From positions 1-9,706 of the forward strand of contig JAGCSE010000191.1 in assembly GCA_017964325.1 (NCBI GenBank): a DNA stretch of 9,706 bases, written 5' to 3'. This document shows, piece by piece, positions 1 to 7,469 of this stretch. The notes under the pieces were generated by a model, which saw nothing but the letters and a program-made list of their open reading frames with translations, had not been told where the DNA came from and did no database searches. This DNA is from Victivallales bacterium. GTDB lineage: Bacteria; Verrucomicrobiota; Lentisphaeria; Oligosphaerales; Oligosphaeraceae. Each line of letters begins with the position of its first letter. Position 1 is the first letter of the stretch. The position numbers and the translations under genes are program-made.

Positions 1-889
1 ACACACCGTCGGACAGGCCTGGAATACCACCGCCACCGCTGTGGTCATAGACGGTTGTGCGGTTGCGCAGGAAGCGTTTCGGGAAACCGATGTACATTTC
101 AGGCTGGCGGACATAGGGCGTGATGGCGTTCGTGTAAAGCTCCATCGGCGGCGCGTCGGGGCCATAGTCGAGCCATTCCGCTTCAGACCAATGGATGGCA
201 TCCTGTGATGTCGCACGCAGGATGGCGCGGACGCTGAAATGGTCTTTAATCGGCTGCATGTCTCTGAAATGGAGGACATAGCAATTGCGGACGTTGTCGT
301 AGAAAGCCGTGTTCTGGGAATCGACAAGGCCTTTTGTGAAGACTGGTTCGGGCTGGGCAAGCTTCCAGTGGACGCCGTCTGGCGAGACGTAGAGAAAGAG
401 GCCTTTCGTGTCCGTTCCGCCGATGGCCTTGAAGCGTTGTTCGGGTGGGCAGGCGGGATTCGTGTCGAGGAACGGCGCGAAATTATGCGTGCTCGCGTCT
501 CCCATCCAGATGATGTTGTTCTCCTTCGAGCCGTTGAATTCGAAGATGCCGAGATTGGGCTTGCGCCAATGAATGCCGTCATCGCTTTCCGCGTAGCAGG
601 TGACATCGGGATGGGCGGCCATGCCGGGCATATTCCATGTCATGCCGCGGTAGTACATCATGTATTTGGAGCCGTCTTGGATGACGGTATGGTAGCAGCA
701 GACATTGCCTTCCCAAGGTGCGTCATGAACGAGAGATACCTCGCGGAAGACAGGATGGTGAAGCGTCAGCTTCGCGCCGCCTGTCATTTCCGTGATATGC
801 TCCATGTCCCATAGAAGTTCGCGTTGTGCGTGTGCCATAGTCGCTCCAATGATGAGGGAAAGGGTGAGTTGCTTGGCAAAATTGCTCAT
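1..889 (-). CDS. Exported five-bladed beta-propeller protein, GH43/GH32/GH130-like (partial, C-terminus beyond window)
   Basis: The reading frame runs open from an ATG at 889-887 to the window edge and gives 296 residues of an incomplete protein. Residues 1-21 form a signal peptide (hydrophobic LTLSLIIGATMA core, then AHA before Q22), so the product is exported. Three copies of an S-x-D-[GA]-x-H-W motif (residues 102-108, 169-175, 228-234) recur about 60 residues apart, as blades do in the GH32/43/68/130-type propeller folds; YYRG (79-82) and DSQNTAFYD (190-198) also resemble these families. The likely role is binding or hydrolysis of a glycan outside the cytoplasm, but catalytic acids cannot be assigned. 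The start lies 3 bases after the stop of the upstream gene and has no clear Shine-Dalgarno sequence, so translation probably depends on reinitiation. It is the fourth visible gene of the operon. The export and fold are fairly sure; the exact family is not. Confidence 0.8.
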   Translation of the reverse strand, partial: MSNFAKQLTLSLIIGATMAHAQRELLWDMEHITEMTGGAKLTLHHPVFREVSLVHDAPWEGNVCCYHTVIQDGSKYMMYYRGMTWNMPGMAAHPDVTCYAESDDGIHWRKPNLGIFEFNGSKENNIIWMGDASTHNFAPFLDTNPACPPEQRFKAIGGTDTKGLFLYVSPDGVHWKLAQPEPVFTKGLVDSQNTAFYDNVRNCYVLHFRDMQPIKDHFSVRAILRATSQDAIHWSEAEWLDYGPDAPPMELYTNAITPYVRQPEMYIGFPKRFLRNRTTVYDHSGGGGIPGLSDGV

Positions 890-892
890 GAT

Positions 893-1975
893 TTATCTGT
901 AATAATCTGTCTTGACGTATTTTTCGAATGTGCGTTCTGTTTCGTTGATCGAGTCCGGTTTGACGTGCATGTAGAGGAAGACGCCATGGCCGCCGGGCTT
1001 CTTTTCATCAAGAATCATGTGGTAGGTCTCGTTGCCGCGGAAGCCGACGCGAATGTTGGTGACGACGGCGTCGAAGGAGCCATCTGTTTTGAAGACGACC
1101 TGCTTCAAGGCTTTTGGCGAATACCACCAGGCCTGGCAGTTGTCGTAGATGGCGGAGGCACCATTTGATTCATAAAAACTGATGCCGAAATTGTCGCTGT
1201 AGCAGAAGTCGAATTTCGTGTGGGCACTGTAGTTACGGAAGCCGCAGCTTTCGTTGTAGTTTTCATAGTTGCTCGTGTAGAGCGGATGGATGTTGCGCAG
1301 CATGTTGCTGCCGCCGCGGACGATGACGCCCGTGAATACATGGGCGATGCGCATGTTCGTCAGCGTGTTGTCGCTGCCATCGACAATGACGCCGACAGAG
1401 TCCGTCTTGCCGTTGCCGACGATGTTGACGTTCGTGATGTCCGCGTCGGAAGAACCGTTGTTCGCGCCTCTTCTGATGTGGAGGCCAACACGCGTGTTCT
1501 TGATGTTGACCTGCTTGACGACGGTTTCGCGGCCGCTGTCAATGGAGACGCCGTCGGCGACGTTGCTACCGTCGATGACGCCGCCGGTGATGGAATAGAG
1601 GTGCCCGATGGTGCGGATGTTGTTGGCGGGATGGATGCCGCCGAGGCGGACGACAGGCTCGCCTTCCGGCCAGCCGTCAACCTTTGCTTTTAGGACGGCG
1701 TAGTTGGAGAGCTGGAGATCGACGCTTTTCGTAGGCTCCGCAGGGGTGCAGAGCGGCTTGGAGAGGAGATAGACGCCATCCGGGAAGAAGATGGTGCGAT
1801 TCGGATAGGTGTCAATGAGGGTCTGGAGTGCGTCGGAGACGACTGTCTTGCCATCGGCCTTGACGGTATCTGTGACAACGATATATCCTTTGCGTTCAGG
1901 CGTTAAGGGGAGTTCGGGCTGGGCTTCGGCGACGGCGGCCGCCGCGAGGTGGGCGATGGAGAGTCTTGTGAACAT
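893..1975 (-). CDS. Pectate-lyase-superfamily, right-handed beta-helix protein
   Basis: This 360-residue protein begins with a short, weak signal-like segment (about residues 1-18, Ala-rich). Residues 34-75 fit the opening of the Pectate_lyase_3 type of beta-helix: DTVKADGKTVVSDALQTLID followed by FFPDGVYLL. Residues 110-310 then show the repeating short beta-strand and Asn/Gly turn pattern of a parallel beta-helix (ITGGVIDGSN, ADITNVNIVGNG, NTLTNMRI). Such proteins bind, lyse or hydrolyse polysaccharides, often uronate-rich ones; active-site residues cannot be assigned here, so a polysaccharide-binding or structural role is also possible. The start is well supported by AAGGAA about 7 bases upstream of ATG. 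It follows the GH42-like gene after 42 bases and precedes the propeller gene by 3 bases, so it is very probably in the same operon. The fold is well supported; the activity is unknown. Confidence 0.85.
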   Translation of the reverse strand: MFTRLSIAHLAAAAVAEAQPELPLTPERKGYIVVTDTVKADGKTVVSDALQTLIDTYPNRTIFFPDGVYLLSKPLCTPAEPTKSVDLQLSNYAVLKAKVDGWPEGEPVVRLGGIHPANNIRTIGHLYSITGGVIDGSNVADGVSIDSGRETVVKQVNIKNTRVGLHIRRGANNGSSDADITNVNIVGNGKTDSVGVIVDGSDNTLTNMRIAHVFTGVIVRGGSNMLRNIHPLYTSNYENYNESCGFRNYSAHTKFDFCYSDNFGISFYESNGASAIYDNCQAWWYSPKALKQVVFKTDGSFDAVVTNIRVGFRGNETYHMILDEKKPGGHGVFLYMHVKPDSINETERTFEKYVKTDYYR

Positions 1976-2004
1976 GATGTTTCCTTTTCTTGTGATACGA
2001 GCGG

Positions 2005-2017
2005 TTCTAGAGATTCT
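2005..2017. repeat. Intergenic nonamer motif, copy 1 (TTCTAGAGA plus partial unit)
   Basis: One full TTCTAGAGA unit is followed by a partial unit (TTCT). It lies directly after the stop codon of the 2018-5215 gene, inside the 42-base gap before the beta-helix gene. The same 9-base motif recurs at 6265-6291 and 9674-9706 in the same orientation. Function unknown. Confidence 0.5.
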
Positions 2018-5000
2018 TTATTTTACGGTAAAGGTAAACTGAATTTTTCCCCCGTTGGCCAGATTTTCGGCGATGATGGTCCATTGGCCGGGCTTCTCAT
2101 TGGACGGGATGGAGAGATTCAGTTTCAGTTCGCCGTTGACAGCGGCGTGGTAGCCGCTGAATTCGGCAGACTTGCCGTCTGCATCAAGAATTGTGAGCTT
2201 CAGCGGGACGACAGCTTTGGGATAAATTGGGCCATTCTGGGCGGTTATCACCAGCACCGTCAATGGAATGACCGAACCACGGAGTGCTATGCCATCGCCA
2301 GCGATGTTGATGGACATTGCATCCAGAGGTGTCTTCGTCCGCATGAACAGCTTGCCTTCGCCTGGACCGAAGGAAACGTCAAACGACAGGCCACCGTCTT
2401 TCGGTGTCGTCGGAACTTGCTTGTGCGCAACGAGATCATAGATGTATCCGTCGCCGGGCAGCCAGGCGGTTCCCACGTTGGGGAGGCCCTTTTCCATGAC
2501 GAGGCCGTATTGTCCGACATAGTCGCCGAAGGTCCGTTTGTCGTTGATCAGGAACAGGTAGTCGGTGTCTCCAAAACGGCGCATGCGGCCGACGATGTCC
2601 ATGTTGGACGTCTTGAAATCGCGTGTGAAGAACGGATCGAGTGCATTGCGGAGTTTGGCTGCCTCATGCTGTAGGACGACTTTATCGACTTCCGCCTTGC
2701 GTGTCCGATTGTAAGCGGGAATGATGAGATCGGGCATGACGGCAGGGCAGAGGCGTTCATCCGAAACGACGATGCCGCCGCGTTTCTGAAATTTGATGAT
2801 TTCGTCATAGACGGATTGTGTAAGGACGTAACAGTTTGGCATGACGAGAATTTCGTATGCGTCCAATCCGTTTTTGCGGATGGTTTCATCATAGACAATC
2901 TGCGGCTGGTAGCCGGCCCATTGGAGGATGAGATGCATGTCGGCCTCCCAACTGTTACTCCAGCCGTTGCTGCCGCATTGCGCATACATCTGGGAGGCAA
3001 AGCTTTCCAGAATGGCGACGCGGGACGGCGCGTCCGGAATCTCCAGTAGCGACGGTCCGAGAGGCTGGATCACTTCATGGACGAGTTTGGAAAGCCGCGG
3101 GGCGGTTTCGGGATTCGTCATGCGGTAGCTGCCGCCCGTCGTGGTGAACAGCGAGCCGCGACCATGGTACATGATGCCGCGCACGGGCCGTGCAATCATG
3201 CTCCACAACGCGATTTCCAGATGGTCGGGCGCGATGGAGATGAACTTCGCGTCCGGAATGTCGCGTTCCCATTGGACGCGTTTGTCCTCTTCCTTCGGCA
3301 TCTGCTCGATGGGTGCCGTGCCCGAACGATACCATATAATCTGCGTCATTTTCATAACCCTCTGGTTGGGATACCCTTCCGCCATGGCGAACAGTTCGTC
3401 GCAGGACTGTCCGATTTTGATCGGATCTGGATAGCTGTACGTCCATTGGGAGACGATATCGACATGGCCGCCGCTTCCCCAGATGGACGGGACGCGCATG
3501 GCGGGATCGAAGAACGTCCAGAAATCCTTGCGGCCAGTCAATTTAAGGCCATCGTGGATGCGGGAATGGAGCGGATTCCAGCCGTCGCAGTCTTTCCAGA
3601 ACCATGTGTAGAAACGGAGGATGGGATCGTCGTCGGGAATGACGCGGCTCGGCGGGAAATTCGGAAGCGTTTGGTAGGGCACGCCGTTTTTCGACTTGAT
3701 TTCCTGTGGAATCTTTCCGCCCAGAAACTCCTCAGCCGCTATTACTTCGAACGGCTGGAAGGAAAGCGCCGTGCTGTCACGGACTTCCGAATGGATGAGC
3801 GCTGCGTCGAAATTCGGGAACTGCGAATACGTCTTCGCAACACTTGCACCGACATTGTAGCCGAACTGTTGGATGTCTGGATGACCCATGGCGCCGTTCG
3901 TGGTCTCGAGCGGCTTGCCGCTGCGGTTTACACGCTTGTATTCAGGATTGGTCTGCGTCTGTTCGACCCAACGGCCCGGAGCGGTCGTCAGGCAGGCATG
4001 GAGGCCTTTCTTCATATACGAATTGAGCAGGTTGTAGTTTGGCGTAACATCCGTCACGGTAGAGAGGTCGATGGGCTTTTTCGCCTTCCAGACATCGGGG
4101 AAATTGCTGAAATGGCGCAGGTCATGGGTGAAACCGATATAGGTCAGTTCGTCTTCTGGGCAGGTGCCCCACATGACGACGGGCATGAAGGGATTTTCGC
4201 GCGGGACAATGTCGAATGTGCTGTTGGCCTTGAGCGTGTTCAATTCCGCATCTATCTGGTATGACGCAGCTTTGAGGGATGTGTCGATGGGAACGGCGAT
4301 CTGGCGGATTTCGCGCGGCGCGAGCTTTTTGAAGGGAATCTCGCGTTTGGCACCGTTGACGGTGATGGCGACGACGCCGTCGTTCATATCCACCGTGTTG
4401 TCATTGTCAATGGTCAGCGTGACCGCCGCATCCTTTTCTTTATGGTAGAAAACGGTCCGGCCATGGCTGAAGGAAATAGTGGGATGGGGGCCATATTCTG
4501 CTGGAACACCTTGGTGGTAGCGGATTTGTGCCATACGGCCGATGAAGCTGCTGTAGTTGCTGGTGGCGCGGTCACCGAGAGTCAGCAGATAGGGGCTGGG
4601 AGCGACGGCCTTGTAATCCGCAAAGTGCTTCTTCGCAATCATTTGGTCATCCATGAAGATACGGACGGTACCTTCGCCGTCGTATGAGAAGGCGAGATGA
4701 TGCCATTCGTTGACGGGCAGGTGGACGGGGCGGGTTTCGAGCACGACGCTGTCCGTCTTGAAGCCGAGATTGACGTTGATGGTGTAGAGGTCCTTTCCTC
4801 TTGTGAGCAGATAGCAGCAGTAGCCGAGATTGGCCTTTTCAAATTCCTTGAAATAATGGTATATCTTCTTGTCAATCAGGAAGAAGTGGTCTCGTCCATT
4901 GCGGATGGCCTCGTCCGGTTTCAGCCAGAAATCGAAGGCGAATCCGCTTTTGGGCGTGAAATCCGCGTGGTTGCCCGCTTCGGCGCCTTGCCTGTTGTCG

Positions 5001-5215
5001 GCAGACGGGACGCTGCCCGTTGATTTCAAGGCGATTCCGAAGCGTTCATCCTCAACGATCTGCGCTTTCCCGCGCAGTTTGATGGCGTGATTGTGGCCGG
5101 ATGCGTCCTCCAGCGGCTTTTCCTTGGAGAAAATCCACTGGCCGATGATGTCTGCGGCGGGCAGGGCGGAGGATAGGAAGAGAACGGCGAAAATAGTGAC
5201 AAGTGCTTGTTTCAT
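2018..5215 (-). CDS. Large exported protein with N-terminal LamG-like domain and GH42-like glycosidase architecture
   Basis: This 1065-residue protein carries a clear signal peptide (residues 1-20, ending LPA before A21). Residues 21-235 look like a LamG/concanavalin-type jelly roll (GQWIFS, FAFDFWLKP, NEWHHLAFSYDGEGTVRIFMDD, FIGRMAQIRYH). Residues 245-340 form a beta-rich linker. Residues 340-690 resemble a GH42-like TIM barrel, ending in HLEIALWSMIARPVRGIMYHGRG, which matches the last barrel strand of that clan. Residues 730-830 resemble the GH42 trimerisation (glutamine-amidotransferase-like) domain (AYEILVMPNCYVL, FQKRGGIVVSDERL), followed by beta-rich C-terminal modules. E477 (HSEVRD) is a candidate acid/base. 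The stretch where a nucleophile glutamate is expected reads VMKMTQIIWYRS, with Thr624 in place of Glu. A strong Shine-Dalgarno (AGGAGG, 8 bases before ATG) fixes the start. The likely role is glycoside hydrolysis or glycan binding outside the cytoplasm; substrate unknown. Confidence 0.85.
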   Translation of the reverse strand: MKQALVTIFAVLFLSSALPAADIIGQWIFSKEKPLEDASGHNHAIKLRGKAQIVEDERFGIALKSTGSVPSADNRQGAEAGNHADFTPKSGFAFDFWLKPDEAIRNGRDHFFLIDKKIYHYFKEFEKANLGYCCYLLTRGKDLYTINVNLGFKTDSVVLETRPVHLPVNEWHHLAFSYDGEGTVRIFMDDQMIAKKHFADYKAVAPSPYLLTLGDRATSNYSSFIGRMAQIRYHQGVPAEYGPHPTISFSHGRTVFYHKEKDAAVTLTIDNDNTVDMNDGVVAITVNGAKREIPFKKLAPREIRQIAVPIDTSLKAASYQIDAELNTLKANSTFDIVPRENPFMPVVMWGTCPEDELTYIGFTHDLRHFSNFPDVWKAKKPIDLSTVTDVTPNYNLLNSYMKKGLHACLTTAPGRWVEQTQTNPEYKRVNRSGKPLETTNGAMGHPDIQQFGYNVGASVAKTYSQFPNFDAALIHSEVRDSTALSFQPFEVIAAEEFLGGKIPQEIKSKNGVPYQTLPNFPPSRVIPDDDPILRFYTWFWKDCDGWNPLHSRIHDGLKLTGRKDFWTFFDPAMRVPSIWGSGGHVDIVSQWTYSYPDPIKIGQSCDELFAMAEGYPNQRVMKMTQIIWYRSGTAPIEQMPKEEDKRVQWERDIPDAKFISIAPDHLEIALWSMIARPVRGIMYHGRGSLFTTTGGSYRMTNPETAPRLSKLVHEVIQPLGPSLLEIPDAPSRVAILESFASQMYAQCGSNGWSNSWEADMHLILQWAGYQPQIVYDETIRKNGLDAYEILVMPNCYVLTQSVYDEIIKFQKRGGIVVSDERLCPAVMPDLIIPAYNRTRKAEVDKVVLQHEAAKLRNALDPFFTRDFKTSNMDIVGRMRRFGDTDYLFLINDKRTFGDYVGQYGLVMEKGLPNVGTAWLPGDGYIYDLVAHKQVPTTPKDGGLSFDVSFGPGEGKLFMRTKTPLDAMSINIAGDGIALRGSVIPLTVLVITAQNGPIYPKAVVPLKLTILDADGKSAEFSGYHAAVNGELKLNLSIPSNEKPGQWTIIAENLANGGKIQFTFTVK

Positions 5216-5221
5216 CGTGGT

Positions 5222-5229
5222 TTCCTCCT
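5222..5229 (-). promoter_or_regulatory. Strong Shine-Dalgarno site of the GH42-like gene
   Basis: The minus strand reads AGGAGGAA here, close to the ideal anti-16S match, ending about 6-8 bases before the ATG at 5215-5213. It sits in the 15-base gap right after the TAA stop (5233-5231) of the upstream lipoprotein gene, so the two genes must share a transcript. Confidence 0.8.
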
Positions 5230-5230
5230 T

Positions 5231-6187
5231 TTACTCCATGACCTGCAGATGGACGGGCTTGTAGATGCCGCCTGCGCCTTTCGTGTCCAGAATGCGGACG
5301 ACGATGATGTTTTCCGCATCCCATTTGATTTCTTTCGTGACGTCCAATGAGAACGGAGTCTGCCAACCGCTTGGGCCAAGGTCGTGTTGGCCAATGTAAA
5401 TGCCGTTCAGCCATACCCATGCGCATTCGTCAACCGATTCGAAATGAAGCTCGACGGCGTTGAATTTTTCTGGCTTGGGAGGTGTCTTGAACGTTTTGCG
5501 GTACCATGCGAGACCGTCGTATTGGAAGCCCGCGTCCTCCCACGTGGCGGCGATGGGAATCGTCTTCCATGCGGAGTCGTCGAAATCCTTCTTGAACCAA
5601 TTGTTCAGATGGCCTTGATTGTTCTCATCCAAGGAGAAACGCCAATCTGCAGCAGGAAGGAGGATGTCCTGCACGACTTTCACGTCATGGTCCCAGTCGT
5701 TGCGGTTGCGGAGGAGGACGGTGTTGCGGTAGAACGGCCAGATGGCCTTGGAGGCGATGTCGCGAACGGCGGCGTTCTTTTCCTTGCGGGCGGTCTTCTC
5801 CAGAATGTCCAACTGTTTGCCTTTCGCTGGCTTATCTGCCGCCAACTGTGAAACGGCGATGAGACGGACGGTGACATCCGTGTCGTCCATCATATCGCCG
5901 AGCAGTTCAACAGTCGCTGCATTTTTCAGGCAGAGGGCTTGCAAAACCATGCGACGGATGAGCGGATCTGTTGATTTGAGCAAGGTTGACAGGTGAGGGA
6001 TGGCATCATCACGCTGGGCGAGCAACCGTACTGCGGTGTGGCGGACGATGGCGTTTTCATCGTTGACGGCAATAAGCAATGACTGTAAGTCTTGATTTTT
6101 CAAGAGGTTGTCCCGTCGTTCCTTAGGCGTTTGGGAAAACAGACTGCATGAGCAGGCAATCAGCAGGAGAAGACAGATGTGTTTCAT
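5231..6187 (-). CDS. Predicted lipoprotein with HEAT repeats and a C-terminal galactose-binding (GH2-type) domain
   Basis: The 318-residue protein starts with a short hydrophobic signal and a lipobox-like LIAC (residues 9-12), so lipid attachment at C12 is likely. Residues 25-150 are helical HEAT-like repeats (DENAIVRHTAVRLLAQ, STDPLIRRMVLQAL, DTDVTVRLIAVSQLA, NAAVRDIASKAIW). Residues 178-318 fit the jelly-roll sugar-binding domain found at the N-terminus of GH2 enzymes (FDDSAWKTIPIAATWEDAG, YDGLAWYRKTF, WVWLNGIYIGQHDLG, NIIVVRILD). No catalytic domain is present. It may hold a glycan, or tether partner enzymes at the membrane through the HEAT surface; this is inference. It is the first gene of the four-gene block and is only 15 bases upstream of the GH42-like gene. 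A weak AAGGTG site lies about 5 bases before the start. Domains are well supported; the biological role is not. Confidence 0.85.
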   Translation of the reverse strand: MKHICLLLLIACSCSLFSQTPKERRDNLLKNQDLQSLLIAVNDENAIVRHTAVRLLAQRDDAIPHLSTLLKSTDPLIRRMVLQALCLKNAATVELLGDMMDDTDVTVRLIAVSQLAADKPAKGKQLDILEKTARKEKNAAVRDIASKAIWPFYRNTVLLRNRNDWDHDVKVVQDILLPAADWRFSLDENNQGHLNNWFKKDFDDSAWKTIPIAATWEDAGFQYDGLAWYRKTFKTPPKPEKFNAVELHFESVDECAWVWLNGIYIGQHDLGPSGWQTPFSLDVTKEIKWDAENIIVVRILDTKGAGGIYKPVHLQVME

Positions 6188-6208
6188 GGTGTCACCTTAT
6201 AAATAAAA

Positions 6209-6247
6209 AGATTGCATGGCTTTTTATACAAAGTAGCCATGCAATCT
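6209..6247 (-). terminator. Intrinsic terminator, perfect 13-bp stem plus T-tract
   Basis: Perfect inverted repeat: arms 6209-6221 (AGATTGCATGGCT) and 6235-6247 (AGCCATGCAATCT) around a 13-base loop. On the minus strand the stem is followed at once by TTTTTATTT, the layout of a rho-independent terminator for the gene ending at 6300. On the plus strand the stem is followed by GAAAAAG, so it does not look bidirectional. Only 21 bases separate it from the start codon of the lipoprotein gene, so it may also act as an attenuator of the operon. Confidence 0.75.
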
Positions 6248-6264
6248 GAAAAAGCAACTGAATA

Positions 6265-6291
6265 TTCTAGAGATTCTGGAGATTCTGGAGA
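6265..6291. repeat. Intergenic nonamer tandem repeat, copy 2 (three units)
   Basis: Three 9-base units in tandem: TTCTAGAGA, TTCTGGAGA, TTCTGGAGA. The array lies 8 bases beyond the stop codon of the gene at 6300-7163 and upstream of its terminator, so it would be in the 3' untranslated part of that transcript. It shares its sequence and orientation with the arrays at 2005-2017 and 9674-9706. Confidence 0.7.
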
Positions 6292-6299
6292 TGGTTTAC

Positions 6300-7163
6300 T
6301 CAATCTCCCACTTCCTGCTTGATGTTCCATTTCATCATTTTGTCTTGGAAAAAGGGAAGCCAGTCTGAACCACCGCTTGCCTGTAGTGCACCTAGCCCCA
6401 TTATGGTGTTTCTTGTCAGAATCGCACATATTGTTTCGCGCTTTTGGGGATTAGGATACTTCTCTTTTAATGTTTCCGACCACCAATCCATGAAAAACTT
6501 TTCCTTCACTTTATAATCCTTAAATTCCCCGTCAAACATGACTTTGTCATCAATTGGTTTTGCCTTGTGTTTCTTGTTGTATTCTAAGAGGATTCTGAAG
6601 GCCAGAAGTCCATATTCCATGTTTATTTTCGTGGCTACTTGCATCTCTAGTATGGTTTTATCAAGTTCTTCCTGAGTTTTGGGAATGCGGGCTTCCATAT
6701 CCTTCAGTTGCTGTTCAGGCATAGGGGCTTTTGAAAAACGCTCCCATGCTCTTTTGCTGACGCCTTTTTTCTCCAATTCCATTTCCTCGAAGACCTTGTC
6801 GGCATTTTCCACTTTGCCGTCCAATTTCTGCAAGGCTTCCAAGATAATTCTACCATGTCTTGTTGGATCTTTAGGGGAATTTAAAACAATAGGATTTGCT
6901 TTCAAGTGTTTTTCGGCGATTGTTCTCATTTCTTCTGCTGTCAGAGAACAACCAAAACTTTTCTTCTGTTCTTCGAAGATGGTGTTTGCTTCCTGCACAT
7001 CCGCCGCAATCTTGACTGTGGGTTTTCGCTGTGGTACGACCTGCGCTTCGCGCACGGCAGGTTTTTCCTTCGGCTCGACCTGCGCTTCACGCATGGCTTC
7101 CTGCTGCGCCCAAATGGTGCATGACAAGACAACGAGAATGGCGGCTTGTTTGAATAATTTCAT
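6300..7163 (-). CDS. Exported or lipid-anchored protein of unknown function
   Basis: I do not recognise this 287-residue protein. Residues 1-19 are a signal sequence: cleavage after IWA19 is possible, and VLSC (12-15) is a weak lipobox. Residues 25-50 are two 13-residue copies of R-E-A-Q-V-x-P-x-x-K-P-x-V, an in-frame duplication that gives a flexible Pro/Lys/Glu stalk. The rest is charged and mostly helical (for example 53-70, 76-90, 150-200), with FFMDWWSETLKEKYPN (223-238) and a conserved-looking tail, GLGALQASGGSDWLPFFQDKMMKW (257-280). No enzyme motif is visible. GAGGAG lies 6 bases before the ATG and fixes the start. The gene appears to be its own unit, with AT-rich DNA before it and a strong terminator after it. 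It is visibly richer in A and T than its neighbours, which hints at different origin or lower expression constraints. Confidence 0.75.
   Translation of the reverse strand: MKLFKQAAILVVLSCTIWAQQEAMREAQVEPKEKPAVREAQVVPQRKPTVKIAADVQEANTIFEEQKKSFGCSLTAEEMRTIAEKHLKANPIVLNSPKDPTRHGRIILEALQKLDGKVENADKVFEEMELEKKGVSKRAWERFSKAPMPEQQLKDMEARIPKTQEELDKTILEMQVATKINMEYGLLAFRILLEYNKKHKAKPIDDKVMFDGEFKDYKVKEKFFMDWWSETLKEKYPNPQKRETICAILTRNTIMGLGALQASGGSDWLPFFQDKMMKWNIKQEVGD
7014..7091 (-). repeat. In-frame 39-base tandem duplication coding for a stalk
   Basis: Two adjacent 39-base units (7053-7091 and 7014-7052) encode REAQVEPKEKPAV and REAQVVPQRKPTV. They have diverged at several bases and still keep the frame, so the duplication is not very recent. 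It follows directly on the signal peptide and probably forms an extended spacer. Confidence 0.65.
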
Positions 7164-7290
7164 GATTTTCTCCTCGGAGCGTTGAAGATGGTCGTTACTT
7201 GATTTCCAGAGATGTCTTGATATTGTGACCGTTTTTTATTGGTGAAATGGATTTTCTAATATTAAGATAAATCTCTGTTTCTAAAATGCA

Positions 7291-7320
7291 AATATAAAAA
7301 AAACAATATGTTACAAACAA
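7291..7320 (-). promoter_or_regulatory. Possible sigma-70-type promoter for the 6300-7163 gene
   Basis: The minus strand reads TTGTTT (7320-7315), an 18-base spacer, then TATATT (7296-7291). These resemble the -35 and -10 boxes. The implied leader is about 120 bases. AT-rich DNA often yields such matches by chance, so this is tentative. Confidence 0.3.
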
Positions 7321-7401
7321 TCAATATATTGGTATTTATGAAAATATTCAGCGTATATGTGAATTGTCCATCAAAGAACATGACAGATATGAAAAATGCA
7401 A

Positions 7402-7429
7402 GTAGCCAGAGCCGATATGCCCTGGCTAC
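7402..7429 (-). terminator. Probable intrinsic terminator after the Mur ligase gene
   Basis: Perfect 8-bp stem GTAGCCAG (7402-7409) with CTGGCTAC (7422-7429) and a 12-base loop, about 40 bases past the stop at 7470. On the minus strand it is followed by TTGCATTTTTC, an interrupted T-tract. The plus strand is also T-rich after the stem, so it might work in both directions. Confidence 0.55.
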
Positions 7430-7469
7430 GATTTCTTTTGGAACTACCTCTATTTGCTAGACTTTGTGT

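Larger units (their letters stand above)
7164..7469. other. AT-rich intergenic region of 306 bases
   Basis: No gene is visible on either strand. The segment nearest the Mur ligase gene holds a terminator-like hairpin (7402-7429). The middle, about 7230-7350, is very AT-rich with A and T runs and could hold the promoter of the gene starting at 7163. No tRNA or riboswitch fold was recognised. Confidence 0.6.

Noticed and set aside
239..814. Plus-strand open frame (191 codons) near the window start
   Set aside because: The minus strand here encodes a continuous propeller protein from 889 to the edge with a signal peptide and repeated S-x-D-G-x-H-W motifs, so the plus frame is a shadow.
3077..4264. 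Long plus-strand open frame (395 codons) inside the GH42-like gene
   Set aside because: It is antisense to a complete 1065-residue protein with signal peptide, strong ribosome site and domain matches; the plus-strand product shows no domain.
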